DNA of 57,837 bases from an uncultured Lachnospiraceae bacterium (lineage in GTDB: Bacteria > Bacillota > Clostridia > Lachnospirales > Anaerotignaceae), in NCBI GenBank assembly GCA_944381395.1, contig CALWKY010000086.1:1-57837 (forward strand), given 5' to 3'. Both the position numbers and the translations under genes were made by a program. Below are positions 1 through 6,188 of this stretch, piece by piece (positions within the stretch are counted from its first letter, which is position 1; the number at the start of each line of letters is the position of its first letter). The notes beneath the pieces are model-generated. The model had not been told where the DNA came from and made no database searches. It worked only from the letters and a program-made list of their open reading frames with translations.

Positions 1-131
1 TTTCCCTAACCAAAGCATATCATAAAAGTTATGGCAAGAAAACAAAAAAATTTCGAAAATCTTTGACGATTTCCGAAATATGTCAAAGGATTCATAGCTT
101 TCAAACAATGGAAAAGCAGTTTTTGTCCCTC

Positions 132-160
132 TTGCGGGAAGTGTGGTTTTGGGGTATAGT
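132..160 (+). promoter_or_regulatory. Candidate sigma-A promoter for the first cytidylate-kinase-like gene
   Basis: TTGCGG at 132-137 and TATAGT at 155-160 are separated by 17 bases. The gene they would drive starts about 95 bases downstream. The rest of the first 250 bases is AT-rich and holds nothing else I can support. Confidence 0.4.
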
Positions 161-256
161 TTATGTAGGAACACAAGGAAGAATCCATATGTTTTTGACA
201 GTTCCTGAAACAGTATTGCCGCACGTTATGGATTCTTTGAAAAAGGGGGCGTGTTT

Positions 257-862
257 ATGGTGATTTGTATTGGAAGAGAATTTGGTAGCGGCGGTCATGA
301 AATAGGACTGCGTTTAGCGGAACGTCTGGGGTTCGAACTATATGACCAGGCTTTTATTGATGAGGCGGCAGCCAAAAGCGGTATTGACAAGGAAGAATTG
401 AAAAAGGCAGATGAGAGAACAAAAAGCTGGTGGATTTTTTCTGCTCGATATGATACGCCGGATACAAGATTTCGTGGATTACCTACCAATGAAATTTTGT
501 TTAAGATGCAAAGTGAAAAGATTTTAGAACTGGCACAAAAAGGAAGCTGTATTTTTGTAGGTCGCTGCGCAGATGATGTCTTAGAACGGGCTGATATTCC
601 CAGAATGAGTGTTTTTGTATCGGCACCTTTTGCAAAGCGGGTAGAACGGAAAATGAAAATTACCGGTGAGCCGGAAAAGACAATCAATGCCCGTATTTTG
701 CGGATGGATAAAGAAAGAAAAACATACTATAATTTTTATACTGGAAGAGAGTGGGGCAAACCGGAAAATTATGATTTCTGCATCAATAGTTCCATACTAG
801 GCATTGAAAAAAGCGCAGAGCTTTTAGCAGAGATTTATGAAAGTTTCTTTCAAAAGAAATAA
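257..862 (+). CDS. Cytidylate kinase-like family protein (paralog 1)
   Basis: A protein of about 200 residues of the cytidylate kinase-like family, a P-loop NMP-kinase relative whose substrate in these stand-alone clostridial members is not established. The N-terminus carries a glycine-rich loop, GREFGSGGHEIG, in which the usual Walker A Lys-Ser/Thr is replaced by Gly-His. Later come IFVGRCADDVL and the family signature YYNFYTGREWG near residue 155. A GTG at 251 is in frame, but the AGGGGG ribosome-binding site abuts it, while ATG 257 is 7 bases away, so I start at 257. A paralog lies at 3715-4329 on the other strand. The family call is firm; the enzymatic role is not. Confidence 0.85.
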   Translation: MVICIGREFGSGGHEIGLRLAERLGFELYDQAFIDEAAAKSGIDKEELKKADERTKSWWIFSARYDTPDTRFRGLPTNEILFKMQSEKILELAQKGSCIFVGRCADDVLERADIPRMSVFVSAPFAKRVERKMKITGEPEKTINARILRMDKERKTYYNFYTGREWGKPENYDFCINSSILGIEKSAELLAEIYESFFQKK

Positions 863-885
863 AGAAGTTTTCCTCTAAAAATAAG

Positions 886-956
886 GAGCGTGTGATGGAA
901 ATCACCGCTCTTTGTTGTGTCCAGCCAAAGCGATCTCTATCCCTCAAATCTTGGCT
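886..956 (+). terminator. Two tandem hairpins after the kinase-like gene
   Basis: The first hairpin (886-910) pairs GAGCG and GTGAT, with one bulged T, around a GGAA tetraloop and is followed by TTTGTT. The second pairs AGCCAA (923-928) with TTGGCT (951-956) and is followed by TTGTTTT. Together they probably end transcription before the ECF operon at 1062. Confidence 0.55.
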
Positions 957-1061
957 TTGTTTTCCGCGGTTAAAAAACGAAATTTTTTTTGAAAAAATGA
1001 AGAAAAAATATAAAATCCTTCGTTAAGATAGAGGAAAACAGAGAAAGGGGGTGAGCACCAT

Positions 1062-1574
1062 TTGAGGAAAGAACAGGAATTAGAACGAATGATGGATCTT
1101 TATCAGAATTTGATTTTTTCCATTTGCCTGCAAAAAACCGGGGACTATTTTATCGCAGAAGATGTGACACAGGAAACTTTCCTGGCGGCATACCGCGCGC
1201 TGGATCGGTTCGACGGTACCTATGAAAAAGCCTGGTTATGCCGTATTGCGCTGAATAAATGTATTGACTGGGCAAGAAAAATATCCAGACAAAAGGAAAC
1301 AGGATCAGAGGAAGAGGAAGACAAAGCAGACAGTTACTCCTTGGAGGGAGAAGTTATGAGCCGTGAGGCAGTAGATGAGATCCGCAAACGGTGCGAGCAA
1401 TTAAAGAGCCCCTACCGAGAAGTAGCATTGGCTTATTTCTTAGAAGAACGTACGCCAAAGGAGATTGCCCAAATGCAGCAGAAAAATCTCCATACGGTAC
1501 AAACGCAAATAGATAGAGCCAGAAAAATGCTGCGGAAATATTACCGAAAGGAGGACGGTGTATGCAGTCAGTAG
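1062..1574 (+). CDS. ECF-type RNA polymerase sigma factor
   Basis: A 170-residue sigma factor with region 2 (residues 10-75, with AEDVTQETFLAAYRAL typical of region 2.2 and WLCRIALNKCIDWARK of 2.4) and region 4 (about 105-160, YREVALAYFLEERTPKEIA, helix-turn-helix). It should redirect RNA polymerase to a small stress or envelope regulon. The start is TTG at 1062, set by AAAGGGGGTG seven bases upstream. Its 3' end overlaps the next gene by 13 bases, and the third gene overlaps the second, giving a tight three-gene operon. This is the usual layout of an ECF sigma with its anti-sigma. The regulon and the signal are unknown. Confidence 0.93.
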   Translation: MRKEQELERMMDLYQNLIFSICLQKTGDYFIAEDVTQETFLAAYRALDRFDGTYEKAWLCRIALNKCIDWARKISRQKETGSEEEEDKADSYSLEGEVMSREAVDEIRKRCEQLKSPYREVALAYFLEERTPKEIAQMQQKNLHTVQTQIDRARKMLRKYYRKEDGVCSQ

Positions 1575-1957
1575 AAAAAATGACACAAGAAGAACTGCAA
1601 GAACTGGAAGTGCTTATTGCGCAAATAGAACAGAGGCCTTTGCAGGCACCGCCCAAAGGCATGAAGGAATGGGTTCTGCAAGAGGCTAGGACATCAGACA
1701 AACAGCGCCGGGAAAAGAAAAAGAGACAAGTCTTTTGGTGCAGATTCCAAATTTGCACGGCGATGGCAGCTAGTCTGGCAATGCTGATTTTTACAGCTGG
1801 CATGAAAGAAGAAAATTATTTCTCCCAGAAAAATGCTTGGGAACAATCACATTTTCAGAGAAAACAAGTACAGCTGTGGGAGAAAATAGATGATCTTTCG
1901 GAACGGATTATGGGAAAACTAACCTGGGAGGTAACGGAATATGACAAACAATGGTAA
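1562..1957 (+). CDS. Probable anti-sigma factor, single-pass membrane protein
   Basis: A 131-residue protein whose N-terminal 60 residues are charged and helical (probably cytoplasmic, where a sigma factor would bind). A basic stretch REKKKRQ and one hydrophobic segment near residues 62-80 (FQICTAMAASLAMLIFTAG) follow, then an outer domain of about 50 residues. No zinc-binding HxxxCxxC motif is visible, so it is not a ZAS-type anti-sigma. Assignment rests on topology and on the 13-base overlap with the upstream ECF sigma gene. I do not recognise a named family. Confidence 0.6.
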   Translation: MQSVEKMTQEELQELEVLIAQIEQRPLQAPPKGMKEWVLQEARTSDKQRREKKKRQVFWCRFQICTAMAASLAMLIFTAGMKEENYFSQKNAWEQSHFQRKQVQLWEKIDDLSERIMGKLTWEVTEYDKQW

Positions 1958-2516
1958 TAACAGAAGAAGCAGCTTTTTTACATTATGTTTTTCACTCATA
2001 CCTGGTGCGGGTGAGATGTATTTTGGATTATACCATCAAGGCTTAAGTCTGATGGGGTGGGTATGTGCATTGTTTGCACTGAGCAGTATTACGCAGATAG
2101 GTGAGTTAATCTGCTTTTTCCCTGTCATTTGGCTGTTTAGTTTCTTTCATGTGCATAACCTCAGACGCATGAGTGTAGAAGAATTTGCAAAGGTAGAAGA
2201 TAAATGGTTGTTCCCTTCTGATTGGGTGAATTTTATGGATGGACAGAAAACAAAAAAATATGTAGCTGTTGGCTTATTGGTCATCGGCGGCTTGATGCTG
2301 TGGGATGTATTGCTGCAGTTTATTGGATTGTACTTTGACAATATGTGGTGGTTCCGTGGCATTTCTACCAGACTGATTCTGGGTATTTTGATACTGGCAA
2401 TCGGTATTCATATGCTGGTAAAAGTAGGAAAGAATAAAGAAGATGAGGAAGAGGAAGACGACGAAGAGGAAGAAGACGACGAGGATGCCGCTGAAGATGA
2501 AATTGTAGAAAAATGA
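1941..2516 (+). CDS. Multi-pass membrane protein with an extreme acidic tail
   Basis: A 191-residue protein, third gene of the ECF operon, overlapping the previous gene by 17 bases. Four hydrophobic stretches are visible (about residues 10-30, 36-65, 107-130, 138-160). The start, LIPGAGEMYFGLYHQGL, resembles the Pro-Gly-Ala-Gly turn of TM2-domain proteins. The last 30 residues are nearly all Glu and Asp, an unstructured polyanionic tail that should lie in the cytoplasm if the last segment exits inward. Function unknown; by position it may help sense or transmit the envelope signal to the sigma factor. Confidence 0.7.
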   Translation: MTNNGNNRRSSFFTLCFSLIPGAGEMYFGLYHQGLSLMGWVCALFALSSITQIGELICFFPVIWLFSFFHVHNLRRMSVEEFAKVEDKWLFPSDWVNFMDGQKTKKYVAVGLLVIGGLMLWDVLLQFIGLYFDNMWWFRGISTRLILGILILAIGIHMLVKVGKNKEDEEEEDDEEEEDDEDAAEDEIVEK

Positions 2517-2561
2517 CAGATAAAATCAGGCGCTGTTGGAGGAGAAGGTTTTCAAAAACCG

Positions 2562-2590
2562 TTGACACGATTTATAAAAACCTTTATAAT
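2562..2590 (+). promoter_or_regulatory. Perfect consensus sigma-A promoter for the DegV gene
   Basis: TTGACA (2562-2567), 17-base spacer, TATAAT (2585-2590). Transcription should start near 2597, which leaves a leader of about 58 bases and supports the ATG at 2655 over the one at 2610. Confidence 0.85.
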
Positions 2591-2654
2591 GGATTCGAAA
2601 ATGATATAAATGTCAATTATTGGTTACTTTATGGATAAGAAGGAGACAAAAATC

Positions 2655-3497
2655 ATGGTTCGTATCTTTACTGACAGCACCTGTGATCTGCCGATGCAGC
2701 GCAGAGAAGAACTGGGTATTGTGGTAGTACCGTTAACCATTCATTTCACAGACAAGACTTACACAGAGGGTGTAGATCTGACAAGTGTTGAATTTTTCAA
2801 TCAGTTAAAAGAAACTAAGGAAATCCCGAAAACAGCACAGCCTTCTCCTGCGTTATTTGCGGATGCGTTCCGTAAAAGTTTGGACGCTGGCGAGGACATT
2901 GTGGGAATGTTCATTAGCCCGAAGTTAAGCGGCACCATGCAGTCTGCGATGATTGCCAGAGAAGAGTTCGAGCAGAAGGACCGTATCCATCTGATTGACT
3001 CTGAAAATGTTACCGTCGGCTTAGGTCTTTTGGTGGAAATTGCGGTAGCAATGGCGCAGGAAGGAAAGACTGCGGAAGAAATTACAGAAAAAATTGAGGA
3101 ATTGAAGAAAAAACTGCGGGTATATGTGGCAGTGGATACGCTGGAATATCTGAAAAAAGGCGGCAGAATTTCCTCTACAGCAGCGGTATTTGGCACAATG
3201 CTGAATATTCATCCCCTGCTGAAGGTAGAAGAAGGCGTAGTCAGTGCCATTGGAAAGGCAAGAGGAAAGAAGGCACTTACGGAAGGACTGCGGGATCTGG
3301 CGGCGCAGGATGACATTGATTACAGCTATCCTATGATTTTTGCCCATGGAGATGCGGAAGATACCTGCGCAAAGTGTATGGCGTGCTGCGGTGAAATGAC
3401 AGCGAAAGCTTCCCAAGTCATGGAAGGGGAAATAGGCGCGGTTGTTGGTACGCACACCGGTCCTGGTACTATGGTTCTGGCATACATTAGAAAATAA
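2655..3497 (+). CDS. DegV family fatty-acid-binding protein
   Basis: A 280-residue DegV protein. These proteins bind a single fatty acid and in some Firmicutes (FakB) present it to the fatty-acid kinase FakA. Signatures are FTDSTCDLP at the N-terminus, the SGTMQSA loop near residue 95, and LKKGGRISS near residue 165. I start at ATG 2655, about 10 bases after AAGGAG; an in-frame ATG at 2610 has no ribosome-binding site. A fakA gene is not visible in the window, so which role applies cannot be said. Confidence 0.92.
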   Translation: MVRIFTDSTCDLPMQRREELGIVVVPLTIHFTDKTYTEGVDLTSVEFFNQLKETKEIPKTAQPSPALFADAFRKSLDAGEDIVGMFISPKLSGTMQSAMIAREEFEQKDRIHLIDSENVTVGLGLLVEIAVAMAQEGKTAEEITEKIEELKKKLRVYVAVDTLEYLKKGGRISSTAAVFGTMLNIHPLLKVEEGVVSAIGKARGKKALTEGLRDLAAQDDIDYSYPMIFAHGDAEDTCAKCMACCGEMTAKASQVMEGEIGAVVGTHTGPGTMVLAYIRK

Positions 3498-3530
3498 TAG
3501 TATCCATATGAAAAAAAGAGGTTTCCTTTT

Positions 3531-3690
3531 GGGGCTTCTTCATAAGACAAAACACAAACAGCTGAAATCCTTACTATGACAAGAATTTCAGCTGTTTTTT
3601 TATCTATATTGTTTTTTTGAAGACAGCCGCCGCAATTCTCCTTAAGAAATTAAAAGAAAGAAAAATAATGTTTTCTTAAGGGGGATTGCT
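3531..3690 (-). repeat. Two-hairpin intergenic element, copy A
   Basis: Reading on the minus strand, it begins AGCAATCCCCCTTAAG 25 bases after the stop of the kinase-like gene at 3715. The first hairpin is long: GCAATCCCCCTTAAGAAA (3672-3689 region) pairs with TTTCTTAAGGAGAATTGC (3632-3649). A GGCTGTCTTC block and A-rich linker follow, then a second hairpin ACAGCTGAAAT/ATTTCAGCTGT (3558-3594). The second hairpin has T-runs on both sides, so it can also terminate degV from the other strand. Close copies lie at 18551 and 21681, with a diverged one at 54031. Confidence 0.75.
3558..3602 (+). terminator. Terminator of degV inside repeat copy A
   Basis: An 11-bp stem, ACAGCTGAAAT (3558-3568) with ATTTCAGCTGT (3584-3594), runs directly into eight or more T residues. 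The reverse strand also ends in T-rich sequence, so it probably works in both directions between convergent genes. Confidence 0.85.
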
Positions 3691-3714
3691 TTAGGAAATC
3701 TCTTTTTTGATGTC

Positions 3715-4329
3715 TTATTCTACAGGACGGCGGATGTCTACATAAGTACGAATGATTTTCGTAATATCTTCCAGAGAAATACGAGAGCTGTTGAATACCA
3801 GATCGTAGTTTTCTGCACGCCCCCATTTTTTGCCGGTAAAATAGTTGTAGTAGTTGGCACGGCGTTTATCTGTTTTGACAACGGTTGCTTCTGCATCTTT
3901 TTCCGGCAGACCATATGTTTCTACCGCGCGTTTTACACGATCTTCCAATTCAGCATGAACGAATATGTTAATGCAGTTGGGATTATCGTGCAGCACATAT
4001 TCGGCACAACGACCAACGATAACGCAGGGACCTTCTGCGGCTACGTCCTTAATAACCTGAGACTGGAACAGGAAGATTTTTTCATTCAGAGGCAGACCAT
4101 AGTTCTGGCTGCCGGGTGTCAGGCTGGTCAGAGAAAGCAACAGATTTCCCAGAGAAGTAGATTCTGCATCACGGAAACATTCCTTGGAAAGACCGGTCTG
4201 CTCTGCTGCACGGTTGATTAGTTCGTTGTCATAAAATGGTACGCCCATCTGCTTTGCCAGCATCTCGCCGATGAGGCGTCCGCCGCTGCCATACTGTCTG
4301 CTGATGGTGATTACAGTGTTATTTTTCAT
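3715..4329 (-). CDS. Cytidylate kinase-like family protein (paralog 2)
   Basis: A 204-residue paralog of the product of 257-862. It shares the glycine-rich ISRQYGSGGRLIGEMLA loop (again without the Walker A lysine), PFYDNELI, VIVGRCAEYVL and the NYYNYFTGKKWG signature near residue 158. It should bind a nucleotide; substrate unknown. The start at 4329 follows AAAGGAGTGATTG. It is a single-gene unit with its own promoter at 4377-4405, and repeat copy A lies just beyond its stop. Confidence 0.85.
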   Translation of the reverse strand: MKNNTVITISRQYGSGGRLIGEMLAKQMGVPFYDNELINRAAEQTGLSKECFRDAESTSLGNLLLSLTSLTPGSQNYGLPLNEKIFLFQSQVIKDVAAEGPCVIVGRCAEYVLHDNPNCINIFVHAELEDRVKRAVETYGLPEKDAEATVVKTDKRRANYYNYFTGKKWGRAENYDLVFNSSRISLEDITKIIRTYVDIRRPVE

Positions 4330-4376
4330 ACAATCACTCCTTTGTTCAAGCGGGAAAAGATTCCCTTATCATTATT

Positions 4377-4405
4377 ATTATAAAACCAATCGAAAAAAAG
4401 TGCAA
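4377..4405 (-). promoter_or_regulatory. Sigma-A promoter for kinase-like paralog 2
   Basis: On the minus strand TTGCAC (4400-4405), 17-base spacer, TATAAT (4377-4382). The gene starts about 50 bases downstream. The first 17-bp direct repeat begins 7 bases upstream of this promoter. Confidence 0.8.
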
Positions 4406-4412
4406 CAAAAAG

Positions 4413-4429
4413 GAATTTCCGTCCCTTTT
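4413..4429 (+). repeat. 17-bp direct repeat, left copy
   Basis: GAATTTCCGTCCCTTTT, identical to the copy at 6033-6049 and preceded in both places by AAAAAGGA-like sequence. The two copies bracket 1.6 kb that holds the second ECF sigma module and two unexplained open stretches. Confidence 0.85.
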
Positions 4430-4437
4430 CAAAATAA

Positions 4438-4581
4438 GCGGTAATAGCAAAAAATCCATCGGTTTCGCCAAACATAAAACATTGTCTTCTAGGCAAACAG
4501 GGCTGTCATTCAGAAATGGGGGATAATCATGCTGATACATGTAAGTATATGCGGGGGATGGCAGCAGCAGATATTATGTAA
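4438..4581 (+). pseudogene. Start-less 47-codon open stretch, possible gene remnant
   Basis: An open frame from just after a TAA to a TAA at 4579-4581, without a ribosome-binding site or a credible start. Its second half reads GCHSEMGDNHADTCKYMRGM, which looks like protein rather than random translation because of its balanced composition. I do not recognise the family. It begins 8 bases inside the left direct repeat, so it may be the truncated end of a gene carried in with the islet. The rest of 4330-4669 holds only the minus-strand promoter and the 5' region of the sigma gene. Confidence 0.25.
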
Positions 4582-4669
4582 TAAAAAATTTTATACCAAA
4601 ATGTAAGATCTGAGTTCAAAAGTTGTGTATATAAGTGAAAGGAGAAATAGGAAAGTGCGGTGAAAACTG

Positions 4670-5230
4670 ATGGATGATATTCAGATCGTCCAGTTATACT
4701 GGGATAGAGACGAGCGGACCATCCATGCTACATCTGACAAATACGGAAACTACTGTACCTCGATTGCCAAAAACATACTAGGCAATCAGGAAGATGCCGA
4801 AGAATGTGTCAACGATACATACATGAGCGCATGGAACGCCATGCCGCCACACAGACCCAATATTCTGTCTACATTCCTGGGGAAGATTACAAGAAACTTG
4901 TCATTAAACCGATACAAACAGAATGCTGCCAACAAACGGGGCGGCAGGGAAGTTCCAGTTGTTCTTGATGAAATCACAGAGTTAGTATCTGATACAGACA
5001 GTGTGGAGCAGGCAGTTGACCGCAAGGAACTTATAAAGTCTATTGACGCTTTTTTGGATAGGCTTCCAACTGATAAGAGGAGTATTTTTATCTGCCGATA
5101 CTGGTATTTTGACAGTGTATCCAATATTGCGTCCCGGTTTGGAATGACAGAGAACCATGTGTCTGTGACACTGAATCGCCTTCGACGAAAATTACATAAC
5201 TATCTTGCAGAAAGGGGATTTGACCTATGA
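4670..5230 (+). CDS. ECF-type RNA polymerase sigma factor (second module)
   Basis: A 186-residue sigma-70 family protein. Region 2 spans about residues 22-90 (GNQEDAEECVNDTYMSAWNAMPP, here quoted in part: EDAEECVNDTYMSAWN) and region 4 about 120-175 (FICRYWYFDSVSNIASRFGM, then LNRLRRKLHNYL). The ribosome-binding site is weak (GGTGA, 6 bases before ATG 4670). Its stop overlaps the next gene by four bases. It resembles the sigma factors common in gut Clostridia that are paired with a membrane-anchored partner. It is not a close relative of the sigma at 1062, and the whole module lies between direct repeats, so I infer acquisition. Confidence 0.92.
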   Translation: MDDIQIVQLYWDRDERTIHATSDKYGNYCTSIAKNILGNQEDAEECVNDTYMSAWNAMPPHRPNILSTFLGKITRNLSLNRYKQNAANKRGGREVPVVLDEITELVSDTDSVEQAVDRKELIKSIDAFLDRLPTDKRSIFICRYWYFDSVSNIASRFGMTENHVSVTLNRLRRKLHNYLAERGFDL

Positions 5231-5796
5231 AAAAAGAAGAATTTTGCGAAGTCCTCGGTGACATTAACGAGAACTATGTGAAAGAGGTCAGAGCTGTTCA
5301 TAAAGCAAAGAAACCAGGTTGGATGAAGTGGGGAGCTATGGCAGCCTGCTTATGTTTGCTTGTTGCCGGTGGAGTAGTGTTTACATCGAACAGTGGAAAT
5401 GTTACGCCTGATCCTGACCTTGTACAGATTCCTAGTCCGATTATTACGGTTACATCTGTTGAGGAAATGGAAAATTATCTTGATTTTGATGTTCCTGTTC
5501 TGGATAAGGAAGTTGAGTCTTATACTATTCTGATTGAGGACAGTTATCCCACAATGGGACAGATAGATTATGCAGATGGTTCAGAATTTCGTATACAATA
5601 TGGAAGTGGAGATATTAGCGGTATTCACGGCGGTACACTAGAGAAAAGCGAAAATGTTGACGGGGTAAAAGTCGAGTATTATAAATACGAAACTATTACC
5701 TATGCGGTTTGGGAACAAAACGGATTTACTTTCAGCTATGTATACACCAATAGCGAAAACATAGATGTGGCGAGCATCATTCAGCAATTTGAGTAA
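5227..5796 (+). CDS. Membrane-anchored partner of the second ECF sigma (putative anti-sigma)
   Basis: A 189-residue protein starting four bases before the sigma gene ends. The first 36 residues are charged and probably cytoplasmic. A single hydrophobic segment follows at about 37-57 (WGAMAACLCLLVAGGVVFTS), then a 130-residue exported domain rich in beta-prone segments and Tyr. This fits the anti-sigma/sensor architecture usual for such pairs. No zinc motif is present. Role is inferred from topology and operon context. Confidence 0.7.
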   Translation: MKKEEFCEVLGDINENYVKEVRAVHKAKKPGWMKWGAMAACLCLLVAGGVVFTSNSGNVTPDPDLVQIPSPIITVTSVEEMENYLDFDVPVLDKEVESYTILIEDSYPTMGQIDYADGSEFRIQYGSGDISGIHGGTLEKSENVDGVKVEYYKYETITYAVWEQNGFTFSYVYTNSENIDVASIIQQFE

Positions 5797-5807
5797 ATTA
5801 TTTTGTT

Positions 5808-5987
5808 ATGCTGCGACTTAATACTTTTTACAATTTCTTTTTCCATAAACAGAATGGAACAACATCCATTACGAAACCGAAAGAGAAAACCTGTGCGGAA
5901 CTGACCGCCGGGATGGAGGAAAACAAGAAGAAATACAGCAGAAGAAAAAATTTTAATAAGCTGCCGGAATTCCTGTCAAATGAATAG
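5808..5987 (+). CDS. Small ORF or gene remnant, unknown
   Basis: Fifty-nine codons from ATG 5808 to TAG 5985-5987 with no visible ribosome-binding site. The interior, TKPKEKTCAELTAGMEENKK, is charged and helical and reads like real protein, while the first 18 residues are Phe/Asn-rich and look like read-through of non-coding DNA. I therefore suspect the C-terminal remnant of a longer gene inside the islet. I do not recognise the family. Between it and aspS lie only the right direct repeat and the aspS promoter. Confidence 0.3.
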   Translation: MLRLNTFYNFFFHKQNGTTSITKPKEKTCAELTAGMEENKKKYSRRKNFNKLPEFLSNE

Positions 5988-6032
5988 ATGGTTCAATTTT
6001 CCTTGAAATCACTACCTTCCTGGAAAAAGGAA

Positions 6033-6049
6033 GAATTTCCGTCCCTTTT
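6033..6049 (+). repeat. 17-bp direct repeat, right copy
   Basis: GAATTTCCGTCCCTTTT, identical to 4413-4429. It lies 38 bases upstream of the aspS promoter. Collapsing the interval between the two copies would place the minus-strand kinase promoter and the aspS promoter back to back, about 65 bases apart, a natural ancestral arrangement. Confidence 0.85.
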
Positions 6050-6087
6050 GTTTTTTCATAAGGAAACAGCCTTTTCATCGGAAAAAC

Positions 6088-6115
6088 TTTACTTTTTTCA
6101 AAAACATGATATGAT
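6088..6115 (+). promoter_or_regulatory. Candidate promoter of aspS
   Basis: TTTACT (6088-6093), 16-base spacer, TATGAT (6110-6115). The short leader that follows contains a 6-bp hairpin, CGCAGA/TCTGCG. It is far too short for a T-box. Confidence 0.55.
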
Positions 6116-6188
6116 AAAAAAAGGTAGCGCAGAAAATCGTCTGCGTCCATTGTGTAAGAACAAGTTATGGTAAGGAGTAGTGGCATTT

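Noticed and set aside
63..263. 66-codon plus-strand ORF before the first kinase-like gene
   Set aside because: No ribosome-binding site, overlaps the start of the real gene and contains its promoter; composition looks random.
4346..4540. 64-codon minus-strand ORF upstream of kinase-like paralog 2
   Set aside because: It contains the promoter of that gene and has no ribosome-binding site.
5988..6173. 61-codon ORF in front of aspS
   Set aside because: It covers the right direct repeat and the aspS promoter, is Phe/Lys-rich by base composition, and lacks a ribosome-binding site.
6116..6188. T-box riboswitch before aspS
   Set aside because: The leader is only about 70 bases and has no T-box sequence or large stem I.
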